Assembly (NCBI GenBank): GCA_964551475.1
Contig: CAZKCI010000140.1
Coordinates: 1 to 48,426 of the forward strand
DNA length: 48,426 nt
Direction of reading: 5' to 3'
Source: CAZKCI01 sp964551475
GTDB lineage: Bacteria; Auribacterota; Erginobacteria; Erginobacterales; CAZKCI01
Every line of letters begins with the position of its first letter. Within the stretch, counting starts at the first letter, position 1. This document shows, in pieces, positions 24,431 to 32,631 of this stretch. The position numbers and the translations under genes were made by a program. A model generated the notes under the pieces. It saw only the letters and a list, made by a program, of their open reading frames with translations, did no database searches and was not told the origin of the DNA.

Positions 24431-25546
24431 GTGAGATATCCGCGCCGTTCCAGCCCGAAAGCTCCCGCGGTGGAGATCACCCGGGAGCTGATCAAGAAAC
24501 TTCCCAAGACCGACCTCCACTGCCATCTCGACGGCTCGCTCAGGATGGAGACGGTCCTGGATCTGATGAAGGGCAACCGGGGCGAGCGCGGCTATTTTTC
24601 CCCCGCCGAGGCCCGGCGCCTCATCGCGCCCGGGAAGAGGCACGCCTCCCTGGTCGATTACCTCAAGGGCTTCGCGATCACCCTCGCGGTCATGCAGACC
24701 CGGGAGGCCCTGATCCGGATCGCCTACGAGCTGGCCCAGGACTGCGCCGAAGAAAATGTCCGCTACGTGGAGGTCCGCTATTCGCCCATGCTCCACGTCC
24801 GCCGGGGGTTAAAGCTCCCGGAGGTGGTGGAGAGCGTGATCGCCGGCTTGAAAAAGGCCGAGCGGGACTTCGGGGTCCGCTCCGGGATCATCATCTGCGG
24901 GCTCCGCAACATCACCCCCCGCTGGTCCTACAAGCTCGCCCAGCTCGCGGTGGATTTCAAGAACCAGGGGGTGGTGGGTTTCGACCTGGCCGGAGCGGAG
25001 AAGGATTTCCCGGCCAAGGACCACCGCAAGGCCTTCTCCCTGATCATCAACCATTTCATCAACTCCACCGTTCATGCCGGGGAAGCTTTCGGCCCCAAGT
25101 CGATCGCCCAGGCCATCCGCTACTGCGGGGCCCATCGGATCGGCCACGGGGTCCGTCTCCGCGAGGATCCGGAGCTTCTGAACTTCGTCACCGACCACCG
25201 CATCCCCCTGGAGATCTGCCTTTCCAGCAACCTGCAGACCGGGGCGGTGCGGATGATGAAGGAGCACCCCTTCAAGTTCTACTATGAATACGGCGTCCGG
25301 GTCACCGTCAACACCGACAACCGCCTGATGTCCGACACCTCGGTGAGCCAGGAGCTCTACCTCGCCTGCCGGAACTTCAACTTGAGCCTGCTGAACCTCC
25401 GGGATATCCTGATCAACGGTTTCAAGAGCGCCTTCCTCCCCTACAACGAGAAGGTGCGCCTGCTCAAGACCTCGCTCGCCCAGATCGACTATCTGATCGC
25501 GTCGGGGTATCCGAAGATGGTGGGGATGCTGAACGTACACCTGTAA
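24431..25546 (+). CDS. add: Adenosine deaminase
   Basis: The enzyme deaminates adenosine (or a related nucleoside) to inosine in purine salvage. The 371-residue protein begins at GTG, with AAGGA at 24418-24422. It has the amidohydrolase metal ligands H30 and H32 in TDLHCHLDGSL, HAGE with the catalytic glutamate, HRIGHG, SSNLQTGAV, and NTDNRLMS with the late aspartates. Length and motif order match bacterial adenosine deaminase; adenine deaminase or 6-aminodeoxyfutalosine deaminase cannot be fully excluded by eye. The gene has its own promoter candidate and is followed by a GGTTCA-family repeat. Confidence 0.87.
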   Translation: MRYPRRSSPKAPAVEITRELIKKLPKTDLHCHLDGSLRMETVLDLMKGNRGERGYFSPAEARRLIAPGKRHASLVDYLKGFAITLAVMQTREALIRIAYELAQDCAEENVRYVEVRYSPMLHVRRGLKLPEVVESVIAGLKKAERDFGVRSGIIICGLRNITPRWSYKLAQLAVDFKNQGVVGFDLAGAEKDFPAKDHRKAFSLIINHFINSTVHAGEAFGPKSIAQAIRYCGAHRIGHGVRLREDPELLNFVTDHRIPLEICLSSNLQTGAVRMMKEHPFKFYYEYGVRVTVNTDNRLMSDTSVSQELYLACRNFNLSLLNLRDILINGFKSAFLPYNEKVRLLKTSLAQIDYLIASGYPKMVGMLNVHL

Positions 25547-25550
25547 AAAG

Positions 25551-25638
25551 GGTTCAACGGTTCAAGGGTTCAACGGTTCAACGGTTCAACGGTTCAACGG
25601 TCGGGCAAGATAACCGTGAACCGCTGAACCGTGAACCT
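25551..25638. repeat. GGTTCA-family inverted repeat downstream of add
   Basis: Left arm: tandem GGTTCAACGGTTCAAGGG-type units. Centre: CGGGCAAGATAA. Right arm: CCGTGAACCGCTGAACC units. It starts five bases after the add stop codon. The copy at 26825-26900 lies on the other side of the next gene. Confidence 0.75.
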
Positions 25639-25704
25639 GACAACCCAAGAAATAATGATTGCCCCGGCCAGCGCGGGAGCAATCGCAACCAGAAGGATAT
25701 GGAT

Positions 25705-26820
25705 ATGACGAACCGGACATGGCTTCCAGCGGCTAGCCTCCTCGCCGCGGCGTTGATCGTCGTCTGCCCGCTTCCCGCGGAGCAGGTCAAGCTCTCCGTC
25801 GACGTCACCTGGGTGAAGGCGTCGGACGAGTTCAAGGGGTGCGTCGAGCAGATCTACCGGGGGGCGATGGTCCGCCTCCGGGATCTCGCCAAGAGCGAAA
25901 AGGCCGGGACCTGGTGCGTGGTCCTCGACGTCGATGAGACGGTGCTCAACAACGTCGATTTCCAGATCGACCTGGCCAAGGCGAAAAAGGGGTATGATCG
26001 GCAGATGTGGAATGACTGGTGCCTGAAGGGGATCGCTCCCGCCCTCCCGGGCGCCCAGGAGTACTGCGCGCTCATCCGCGAACTCGGGGGGAAGGTGGTC
26101 CTGATCACCAACCGGCAGAACCCGCCGCTCAAATACTCCACGGCCAAGAACCTGGACGAGCAGGGGATCGTTTACGACGCTCTTCTCCTGAGAGAAGGGG
26201 TATACGAAAAGGACGGCGACAAGACGGGCCGCCGGGCGGACGTCGAGAAGGGGGATATCAAAACTCTCACCGTCAAGCTCCCCCCGCTCAAAATCCTGAT
26301 GCTGGCCGGCGACCAGTGCGACGATCTGTATGCCAAGGGGGCGACCTTCGAATCCGTCAAGGATCGCTACGCCAAGGATTTCGTCATGATCCCCAACCCG
26401 ATGTACGGAGACTGGGCGAATCCCGGTGTCTTCGTGGAGACCGCGGCCCCGGCCGCTCCCGCGATGCCCGCCCAACCCGCCGCCGCCCCCGCGGCCCGTC
26501 CCGCGGGCGGGGCTCTCACCTGGCAGGAGGCGATGAACAAAGCCGGCGAGACCGTGACGGTGGAGGCCGAGATCATCAAGATCTACGACCCCGAGGAAAG
26601 GGGCCAGAGCGGCCCGGTCAAGCTCAACGTCGATCAGGATTTCAAGACCAGCCTGACCATCTGCTACTTCAAGAAGAACAAGGACGAGAGCGACGCCGGT
26701 TTCGGCGATCCGGGCAAGTATCTTTTCAAAACGGTGCGGGTCACGGGCCAGGTGCAGGATTACAAAGGCAGCAAGCAGATCATGCTGCGGTCGGTGTCCG
26801 ATATCGAAGTGGTAAAATAG
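25705..26820 (+). CDS. Secreted HAD-family acid phosphatase (class B-like) with C-terminal OB-like domain
   Basis: The predicted start at 25705 has AGAAGG eight bases upstream; an ATG at 25699 is too close. Residues 1-26 form a signal peptide. The HAD domain (about 30-245) has the nucleophile motif VVLDVDETVLNN, motif II LITNRQN and motif IV AGDQCDDLY, as in the acid phosphatase class B/lipoprotein e(P4) group, which removes phosphate from small organophosphates in the periplasm. A Pro-Ala linker of about 30 residues leads to a domain starting LTWQEAMNKAGETVTVEAE and ending DYKGSKQIMLRSVSDIEVV, resembling small OB-fold domains. That domain is about two-thirds identical to the protein encoded downstream. 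The gene is flanked on both sides by GGTTCA repeats. Confidence 0.85.
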   Translation: MTNRTWLPAASLLAAALIVVCPLPAEQVKLSVDVTWVKASDEFKGCVEQIYRGAMVRLRDLAKSEKAGTWCVVLDVDETVLNNVDFQIDLAKAKKGYDRQMWNDWCLKGIAPALPGAQEYCALIRELGGKVVLITNRQNPPLKYSTAKNLDEQGIVYDALLLREGVYEKDGDKTGRRADVEKGDIKTLTVKLPPLKILMLAGDQCDDLYAKGATFESVKDRYAKDFVMIPNPMYGDWANPGVFVETAAPAAPAMPAQPAAAPAARPAGGALTWQEAMNKAGETVTVEAEIIKIYDPEERGQSGPVKLNVDQDFKTSLTICYFKKNKDESDAGFGDPGKYLFKTVRVTGQVQDYKGSKQIMLRSVSDIEVVK

Positions 26821-26824
26821 ATCA

Positions 26825-26900
26825 GGTTCAACGGTTCAAGGTTCAAGGGTTCAACGGTTGAAACAACCGTGAACCGCTGAACCGTGAACCTCTGAACCTG
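26825..26900. repeat. GGTTCA-family inverted repeat
   Basis: Left arm: GGTTCAACGGTTCAAGG units. Centre: GGTTGAAACAACC, itself palindromic. Right arm: GTGAACCGCTGAACC units. It separates the HAD phosphatase gene from the gene for its domain paralogue. Confidence 0.75.
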
Positions 26901-26934
26901 ATAACCTGAGCACTCAACCAAGGAGGGTAACAAG

Positions 26935-27414
26935 ATGAAGATGTGGTTCGCGTTTTTCGCCGTGGTTCTGGCGGCGCTGATCTGCCTCCCCCTCGTTCCG
27001 GCGCAGACTGGCGAGGAAGAGGCCGCTCCGGCTCCGGCTGAGCCCGCTCCGGCGGCGCCCGCCGTGGAAGCTCCGGCGGCCCCGGCGGCTCCGGCCGCCT
27101 CCGCGGCTCTCACCTGGCAGGAAGCGATGAAGAAGGACGGAGAGACCGTCACCGTCGAAGCCAAGGTGGTCAAGGTCTATGATCCCGAGGACAAGGGCAA
27201 AACCGGCCCGGTCAAGCTCAACGTGGATCAGGACTACAAGACCAGCCTGACCTTCGTGTATTTCAAGAAGGGCAAGGACGGGAAGATGTCCGAGATCGGC
27301 GACCCGAAGCAGTATCTCTACAAGACGGTGCGGGTGACGGGCAAGGTCGATGATTACAAGGGCAGCAAGCAGATCATGATCAAGTCCGCCGAGGATATTC
27401 AGATCGTCAGATAA
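26935..27414 (+). CDS. Secreted OB-like domain protein, paralogue of the HAD phosphatase C-terminal domain
   Basis: The product has 159 residues. A signal peptide (residues 1-23, ending VPAQ) is followed by an Ala-Pro-Glu linker (about 24-57) and a domain of about 100 residues beginning LTWQEAMKKDGETVTVEAK and ending DYKGSKQIMIKSAEDIQIV. The domain is about two-thirds identical by eye to the C-terminal domain of the upstream phosphatase, and both sit behind similar Pro-Ala linkers. The pattern (T-V-R-V-T-G-x-V-x-D-Y-K-G-S-x-Q-I) resembles secreted OB-fold domains. Ligand and function are unknown. Shine-Dalgarno AAGGAGGG (26920-26928) is strong. A terminator-like hairpin follows. Confidence 0.78.
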   Translation: MKMWFAFFAVVLAALICLPLVPAQTGEEEAAPAPAEPAPAAPAVEAPAAPAAPAASAALTWQEAMKKDGETVTVEAKVVKVYDPEDKGKTGPVKLNVDQDYKTSLTFVYFKKGKDGKMSEIGDPKQYLYKTVRVTGKVDDYKGSKQIMIKSAEDIQIVR

Positions 27415-27442
27415 GCGAATCATTCGGGATGAACGGGAGTTC

Positions 27443-27492
27443 GGCGGGCGCGTCCCGGAGCCCTTCGGGGCGCGCCCGCCCTTCAACTCTTT
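27443..27492 (+). terminator. Terminator-like hairpin
   Basis: A ten-base stem, GGCGGGCGCG (27443-27452) with CGCGCCCGCC (27471-27480), extended inside by CCC/GGG pairs, is followed by CTTCAACTCTTTT, a weak T-rich tail. Confidence 0.6.
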
Positions 27493-27501
27493 TCCACGAC
27501 C

Positions 27502-28491
27502 ATGCATTTCACGTTTAAAACGTTTCTGGGGACGGCGGGATCCTCGCTCAGCAACCTCCCCGTCTACCGGGAGATGGCGCGCCGTCCGGCGCTGGAGATC
27601 CTGGTCTACGCCGCCGTTCTGCTCGCGCTCCCCGCCCTGGTCTCGGGGGGGATGCAGGTGGTCGCCTTGAACCGCATGACCGCCTCCATCACCGCCGCTC
27701 TCCAGGGCAACCTCCCGGCCCTCCGGATCGAGAAGGGGAAGGCGCAGATGGAGGGCGAGACCTTTGTCTTTGAAAAGGAGAATGAGTTCACGCCGAAACA
27801 GTGGAAGGAGCAGGTCGGCCTGATCTCCGCGGTTTCCCCGGAAATGCGCGCGGATGCCCTCGGCTGGATCGACGGCCACTTTCCCGAGGCGGAGGCGAAG
27901 CTGAAGCGCTCTTCCGCCCAGGCCGTCCTCGACTCGGCTCCTCCCGGCAACCAGGAGACCGGCCGCCTCCTTCAGGCTACCGGCAACGCCGGGAGTTTCA
28001 TCTTCCTGGTCGATCTCAAGAACGAGACCCCCCGTTTTCCCCCGGGGGCCTGGGGATTCGGCCTGAGCGCCGATTCGTATTTCTTCAACTTCCCGATTTT
28101 CAACGCCCCGGATCGGCCGATGAAGCGTCCGCTCCCCGCCGACGCCTCGCTGGTGGTCAACGACCAGACATTGGAGCGCTGGCGCCAGCTCATCGTCTGG
28201 CAACAGGCCCCGATCGTGCTGGTCATGGTCTACCTCTTCGTCGTTCTCGGGTCCGCCGTTTTCACCCTGCTCGGAACTCTTCTCGCCCGGCTCACCGCCG
28301 CCCTCCTCCAGCGCCCGCTTCCCTGGCGGCAGGCGTTCGCCGTCGCCGTTTTCGCCCTCACGCCGGCGGCTCTTCTCGCCGTCCTGGCCGGATTTCTCCC
28401 CCTTTCCCTGGGCCAGATTCTGTGGGCCCACGTCATCATCTATGGCGTCTACGTCGCCCTGGGCGCGAAACACTGCTGCCTGCTCGAGTGA
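27502..28491 (+). CDS. DUF1189-like multi-pass membrane protein
   Basis: The 329-residue protein has one membrane segment near residues 34-55, a soluble loop of about 170 residues, and four hydrophobic segments in the last 110 residues (IVLVMVYLFVVLGSAVF and following). The layout, with an N-terminal F...SL.NLPVYRE.ARRP stretch, resembles the DUF1189/YIP1-like group of membrane proteins of unknown function. Its stop overlaps the start of the next gene (GTGA), so it is probably translated together with the DUF192 lipoprotein and fmt. Confidence 0.65.
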   Translation: MHFTFKTFLGTAGSSLSNLPVYREMARRPALEILVYAAVLLALPALVSGGMQVVALNRMTASITAALQGNLPALRIEKGKAQMEGETFVFEKENEFTPKQWKEQVGLISAVSPEMRADALGWIDGHFPEAEAKLKRSSAQAVLDSAPPGNQETGRLLQATGNAGSFIFLVDLKNETPRFPPGAWGFGLSADSYFFNFPIFNAPDRPMKRPLPADASLVVNDQTLERWRQLIVWQQAPIVLVMVYLFVVLGSAVFTLLGTLLARLTAALLQRPLPWRQAFAVAVFALTPAALLAVLAGFLPLSLGQILWAHVIIYGVYVALGAKHCCLLE

Positions 28492-28949
28492 CACGCTACG
28501 GCGGAAACCGGTGGTGCGTTCCTCCCTCCTGCGCGCTCGGCGTTCTCCTGATCGCTCTTTCGGGATGCGGTGAGCCGGAGGCGCTCTTCGAGGAAGCCTG
28601 GATCACGGCGGGAGGGAGGAAGATACGGGCGGAGGTGGCCCGCACGCCCGCCCAGCGCGCGCGGGGGCTGATGTTCCGAAAAAGCCTGCCGGAGGACGGA
28701 GGGATGCTCTTCGTCTATGACCGGCCGGTCCGCGATCCTTTCTGGATGAAGAACACCCGGATCCCCCTCTCGATCGCCTTTCTCGACCGCTCCGGGCGGG
28801 TCATCGAGATCCAGGATATGGCCCCCTTCGACCTCACGCTCCATCTGCCGCTCGCCGAGTATGTCCATGCCCTGGAGATGAACCAGGGTTGGTTCGGCCG
28901 GAACGGGGTGAGGGCGGGGGACGTGATCGGGCTGGAAGCGGCACCATGA
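28488..28949 (+). CDS. DUF192 lipoprotein
   Basis: The GTG at 28488 overlaps the preceding stop (GTGA) and gives 153 residues. A signal peptide ends with lipobox ALSGC. The rest is a single DUF192 domain with the family motifs RTPAQRARGLMFRKSLPED, GGMLFVYDRPVRDPFWMKNT, PLSIAFLD and VIEIQDM. DUF192 proteins are small, secreted or lipid-anchored, and of unknown function. The stop overlaps the fmt start (ATGA), so the two genes are translationally coupled, probably an operon convenience rather than a shared pathway. Confidence 0.88.
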   Translation: MTRYGGNRWCVPPSCALGVLLIALSGCGEPEALFEEAWITAGGRKIRAEVARTPAQRARGLMFRKSLPEDGGMLFVYDRPVRDPFWMKNTRIPLSIAFLDRSGRVIEIQDMAPFDLTLHLPLAEYVHALEMNQGWFGRNGVRAGDVIGLEAAP

Positions 28950-29887
28950 AAATCGCATTCCTGGGAACGGCCGATTTTGCCGTGCCGAGCCTGGACGCGC
29001 TCGTCTCCGCCGGCCATCAAGCGGTTGCGGTCATTACCCGGCCCGACCGGCCGTCCGGGCGGGGTCGGCGTCTCTCGGAGGCCCCGGTCAAGGCGAGGGC
29101 CCGGGAACTGGGACTCTCCATCCGCCAGCCGGAGAGCCTCTCCCATCCGGAGGAGATCGCTTATCTGAGGGAGATCGCTCCCGGCTTGATCGTCAGCGCC
29201 GCCTACGGGCGGCTGATCCCCTCCGCGTATCTGGCGGCGGCCGCTCACGGCGGGATCAACCTCCATCCCTCGCTCCTTCCCCGCTGGCGGGGCGCGGCCC
29301 CCATCGCCTGGGCGCTGATCGCCGGCGACCGGGAGACCGGCGTGACCGTCCACCGTCTGGTGGACAGGCTCGACGCCGGAGAGATTTTCGCCCAGGAGGC
29401 GTTCCCGATCACTCCCGATGACGACGGGCTGACGCTGGCCGCCCGCCTGTCCCCGGAAGGCGCCCGCCTGCTGCGCGCGGTAGTGGACCAGATCGAGAAC
29501 GGGCGCGCCGCTCCGTTTCCCCAGGACGACTCCCGCGCGACGCTGGCGCCTAAGCTTTCCAAGGATGACGGCCTCATCGACTGGGCGCAGCCGGCGGAGA
29601 CGATCCATAACCGCGTCCGGGGTTTCGTCCCCTGGCCGGGATCCTTCACCCATCTCGACCGCGCCGGCTGCCGCCGCTTGATCAAGATCCACGCCGCCCG
29701 CGTTGTTTCCGCCGGATCGGGGGAACCGGGGACAATCCTGGAGGCCGCCGAAGAACGCCTGGTGATCGCGACGGGGGAGGGAGCTCTCCTGATTCTGCGC
29801 CTGCAGGCGGAGGGGGGGAAGGCCATGGCGGCGGGTGAGTTTTTGAGAGGGTTCCGGCTGGCGGCGGGAGAGAGGATCGGATTATGA
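28946..29887 (+). CDS. fmt: Methionyl-tRNA formyltransferase
   Basis: The enzyme formylates Met-tRNA(fMet) using 10-formyltetrahydrofolate to start protein synthesis. The ATG at 28946 gives 313 residues, the usual size, beginning MKIAFLGTADFAVPSL. The catalytic N-H-D region is seen in GGINLHPSLLPRWRGAAPI and the later GDRETGVTVHRLVDRLDAGE. The C-terminal OB-like domain begins around WAQPAETIHNRVRGF. The frame extends upstream to 28889 within the DUF192 gene, but the ATGA overlap and the family N-terminus fix the start. rsmB follows after DUF116, a common arrangement. Confidence 0.96.
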   Translation: MKIAFLGTADFAVPSLDALVSAGHQAVAVITRPDRPSGRGRRLSEAPVKARARELGLSIRQPESLSHPEEIAYLREIAPGLIVSAAYGRLIPSAYLAAAAHGGINLHPSLLPRWRGAAPIAWALIAGDRETGVTVHRLVDRLDAGEIFAQEAFPITPDDDGLTLAARLSPEGARLLRAVVDQIENGRAAPFPQDDSRATLAPKLSKDDGLIDWAQPAETIHNRVRGFVPWPGSFTHLDRAGCRRLIKIHAARVVSAGSGEPGTILEAAEERLVIATGEGALLILRLQAEGGKAMAAGEFLRGFRLAAGERIGL

Positions 29888-29901
29888 TCAGCATCGCTAT
29901 T

Positions 29902-30055
29902 TATAAGTCAGTCCAGAAAAATATATAGCTGTCATTGCGAGGAGCCCCGGAGGGGCGACGAAGCAATCCCAATCCTATGGGCGGCAATAGATTGCTTCGC
30001 TTCGCTCGCAATGACAGCCGTAGCTGATGTCCGGACTACAACGGTCGGATTAGTA
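29902..30055. mobile_element. MITE-like element, full-length copy 2 (GTCATTGCGAG family)
   Basis: This 154-bp copy has the same ends as the copy at 1919-2066: TATAAGTCAGTCC at the left, ACAACGGTCGGATTAGTA at the right. The nested stem in the left core arm is GCCCC-GGA-GGGGC. It lies between fmt and the DUF116 gene and ends 19 bases before the latter's ATG. Confidence 0.7.
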
Positions 30056-30074
30056 GCGGCTGCGAGCGACAGCT

Positions 30075-30524
30075 ATGAAACGGCTCGTCATCAGACTGAA
30101 CAACTGGCTCACCCGAAGGAAAGCCCGGCGGGTGAAACCCTCGGAGCTTTTGATCCTTTCTCCGCGCTGCCTTCAGAACAGCGACTGCCGGCAGGGGATC
30201 GTCTCCGATCCGGGAGAATGCCTGTCCTGCGGCCGCTGTGACGTGAAGGACCTGGTCGCCTTTGCCCGCCGCCGCGGCCTGAGGCTGGTCTTCGCCACCG
30301 GCGGGGGTCTGGCCCGGGAGCGTCTCCGGGATCAAAATGTTCGCGCCGTGGTGGCCATCGCCTGCGAGAAGGAGCTCTTCGCGGGGATTCTGGCGAAGCG
30401 GTCCAAGCCGGTCCTGGCGGTCACGCTGAGCCGGCCCCGCGGGCCCTGCCGTGACACGCGAGTTTCTCTGCCCGAAGTGGAAACGGCGGCGCGGCATTTT
30501 CTGGGAGAGGAGAGGGGAAGATGA
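30075..30524 (+). CDS. DUF116 cysteine-rich protein
   Basis: The 149-residue protein has the DUF116 cysteine pattern: LSPRCLQNSDCRQGIVSDPG followed by ECLSCGRCDVKDLV. Clustered cysteines suggest an iron-sulphur or zinc site. The C-terminal half resembles a small Rossmann-like unit (AVVAIACEKELFAGI). Function is unknown. In many bacteria DUF116 sits beside fmt and rsmB, as here, hinting at a role in translation-linked or tRNA/rRNA modification metabolism (inference). The stop overlaps the rsmB start (ATGA). The start codon follows a repeat element and has no clear ribosome site. Confidence 0.82.
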   Translation: MKRLVIRLNNWLTRRKARRVKPSELLILSPRCLQNSDCRQGIVSDPGECLSCGRCDVKDLVAFARRRGLRLVFATGGGLARERLRDQNVRAVVAIACEKELFAGILAKRSKPVLAVTLSRPRGPCRDTRVSLPEVETAARHFLGEERGR

Positions 30525-31849
30525 GAGAGCGGATGGTCCAGGAAGCGCCGTTGCCGAAAACCCCCCGGGAGGCGGCCGTGGAGGTTCTCCGCCGTTGGGA
30601 AAAGAAGGAAGGATACGCCCAGGACCTGCTCGATCTTCTCTGGTCGCGGACGGCATTCTCGCGGCCCGATAAAGCTCTCTCCACCGCTCTGGTGAACGGT
30701 GCGGTCCGCCGCCGCGCCTCGCTGGATTGGGTCATCGATTCCCTGAGCCCCCAGAAGCAGCCTTCCGTCGGATCGATCGCCCGCCAGATCCTCCGCCTGG
30801 CCATCTTCCAGCATCTCTATCTGGAGAGGATTCCGGATTATGCCCTGGTCCATGAGGCCGTCGAGTTCGCCAAGCTTCGCCTGAGCCCGTCCGAGGCCGG
30901 CTACATCAACGCCCTTCTCCGCCAGGTCACGGCCGCCAAGGCTAAAATCAACTGGCCGCCCGCGGACGGATCTCCCCGCTCTCTTGCCGTTCTCCATTCC
31001 CATCCGGAGTGGCTCCTCTCCCGCTGGCTCGGCCGCTGGGATCTCAAGACGGTGGAGGAGATCTGCCGGACGGATAACGCCCCCCCGCCCATCTTCATCC
31101 GGATCAACCGTCTCCGGACCACACCGGACCGGGTCTGGACGGAGCTCACCGCCGAGGGGGTTTCCCTCCGCCCGGTCGCGTCCTTCCCCGACGTCTTCGC
31201 CCTCAAGGGGTCCGGTCCGGTGGCTGAACTCAAGGCTTTTCGCCAGGGCCATTTCCAGGTCCAGGACCTCTCGACCATTGCGGTGGCGGCGGCGGTGGAG
31301 GCCAAGCCCGGCCAGACGGTGATCGATTTCTGCGCCGCTCCCGGGGGCAAGATGTCCTTCCTCGCCCAGGCCATGCAGAACCGGGGAACGCTGATCGCCG
31401 CCGACTTGAGCGAAGAGCGGCTGAAAGCTCTGCAAAATACGGTCGACCGACTCGGCGCCTCCCATGTCCGCGTGGAAAAGTTCGATCTTCTCCAGGCGGA
31501 GGAGACGCTGGAGGCGCCGCTGGCCGATCGCATCCTTCTCGACGTGCCCTGCTCCAACACCGGCGTCCTGCGCCGACGCGTGGATGTCCGCTGGCGTCTG
31601 GAGGAGAAGGACATTGTCCGCCTGGCCTCCCAGGGGCGGGAGCTTTTGGGACGGGCCGTCCTCTGGCTCAAGACCGGCGGGTCCCTCACCTACAGCACCT
31701 GCTCGATCGAAACCGAGGAGAACGAAGGGGTGGTGGAGGGCTTCCTCAAGAGGCATCCCGAGTTCCGCCTCCTTCGCCGGGAGTCGCGCCTGCCGTCGGC
31801 GGAAGGAGGGGACGGGTATTTCTTCGCGGTGATCAGGAAGGTGGCGTGA
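30521..31849 (+). CDS. rsmB: 16S rRNA (cytosine-967-C5)-methyltransferase
   Basis: The enzyme methylates C967 of 16S rRNA with S-adenosylmethionine. The 442 residues comprise an N-terminal NusB-like helical domain (about 10-145: AVNGAVRRR-type region, SIARQILRLAIFQHLYLE) and a C-terminal Rossmann methyltransferase. The latter has the SAM site DFCAAPGGKMSFLAQAM and the two cysteines of RNA m5C methyltransferases: C344 in DVPCSNTGVLRRRVDVRW and the nucleophile C394 in TYSTCSIETEENE. The start overlaps the DUF116 stop and its stop overlaps the next gene (GTGA), so fmt-DUF116-rsmB-trmJ form one unit. Confidence 0.95.
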   Translation: MRERMVQEAPLPKTPREAAVEVLRRWEKKEGYAQDLLDLLWSRTAFSRPDKALSTALVNGAVRRRASLDWVIDSLSPQKQPSVGSIARQILRLAIFQHLYLERIPDYALVHEAVEFAKLRLSPSEAGYINALLRQVTAAKAKINWPPADGSPRSLAVLHSHPEWLLSRWLGRWDLKTVEEICRTDNAPPPIFIRINRLRTTPDRVWTELTAEGVSLRPVASFPDVFALKGSGPVAELKAFRQGHFQVQDLSTIAVAAAVEAKPGQTVIDFCAAPGGKMSFLAQAMQNRGTLIAADLSEERLKALQNTVDRLGASHVRVEKFDLLQAEETLEAPLADRILLDVPCSNTGVLRRRVDVRWRLEEKDIVRLASQGRELLGRAVLWLKTGGSLTYSTCSIETEENEGVVEGFLKRHPEFRLLRRESRLPSAEGGDGYFFAVIRKVA

Positions 31850-32631
31850 GAAGCGACGGAGAAACAGAGTGCAGGAGCAGTCAAGAGCGGGAGTCTTATC
31901 TGGCTAACGTCGACATCGTCCTGGTCGGCGTGCGCACGCCGGGGAACGTCGGCTCCGCCGCCCGGGCCATGGCCAACATGGGCCTGCAGCGCCTGGTTCT
32001 GGCCGTCTCCCCCCTGAAGGACATCGACGGGGCTCTTCAGCTCGCCCGTGACGGGGAAGATATCGTCCGCCGCTCCCGCTATTTCCCCGCTCTGGCGGAG
32101 GCGATCGCCCCTTATGGCCTGGTGGCGGGGACCACGCGGAGAAAGGGAAGATTCCGCCGCTCCGTCCTCTCCTTCGACCAGGCGATCGAGCGGATCGTCC
32201 GCGCGGCCGCGCGCAACCCGGTGGCGATCCTCTTCGGGCGGGAGGACTACGGTTTGAGCAACGAGGAGCTCGCTCTCTGCCAGTTCAGCTTCGCCATTCC
32301 CGCCGCGCCGCCCGCATCTTCACTGAACGTCGCCCAGGCGGTGATGGTCGTGGCCCATGAGCTGAGACGGCATCGGGCCGACGGTCGTCCGTCCGCTCTG
32401 TCGTTGGTCCGGCAGGACGACCTCCGGTTTCTCTACCGGCGGCTGAAGCGCCTGATCGGGACGGTTGGCTACGAGAAATCCGGCGACCGCGACATCCCCT
32501 CGAGTGTCCTCAAGATGTTCCAGCGCGTCTTCAGCCGGAGCGGCCTCACCCGGGACGAGTGCAACGGCCTGCACGGCGTCTGCCGCCAGGTCGAGCGGGC
32601 GGTGGAGCGGCGCAAAGCGCATAGCGCATAG
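31846..32631 (+). CDS. trmJ: SPOUT RNA methyltransferase, TrmJ-like
   Basis: The GTG at 31846 overlaps the rsmB stop and gives 261 residues. It has the SpoU/TrmH fold with a trefoil knot: VDIVLVGVRTPGNVGSAARA (motif 1), FGREDYGLSNEELALC (motif 2) and PASSLNVAQAVMVVAHEL (motif 3). The C-terminal extension (VLKMFQRVFSRSGLTRDE) matches TrmJ, which 2'-O-methylates position 32 of tRNAs; a related SpoU enzyme is possible. The final codons (K-A-H-S-A-stop) are formed by a GCGCATA repeat. Confidence 0.85.
   Translation: MRSDGETECRSSQERESYLANVDIVLVGVRTPGNVGSAARAMANMGLQRLVLAVSPLKDIDGALQLARDGEDIVRRSRYFPALAEAIAPYGLVAGTTRRKGRFRRSVLSFDQAIERIVRAAARNPVAILFGREDYGLSNEELALCQFSFAIPAAPPASSLNVAQAVMVVAHELRRHRADGRPSALSLVRQDDLRFLYRRLKRLIGTVGYEKSGDRDIPSSVLKMFQRVFSRSGLTRDECNGLHGVCRQVERAVERRKAHSA

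Noticed and set aside
22759..24576. 605-codon minus-strand frame opposite the DUF2130 gene
   Set aside because: Composition is Leu/Arg/Pro-rich shadow sequence and it spans two gene boundaries.
25551..26900. GGTTCA tandem arrays as a CRISPR array
   Set aside because: Units are 6-10 bases without regular spacers, arms are inverted, and no cas genes are present.
27801..28487. Long upstream extension of the DUF192 frame
   Set aside because: It overlaps the DUF1189-like gene in another frame, and the lipoprotein signal peptide begins at the GTG at 28488.
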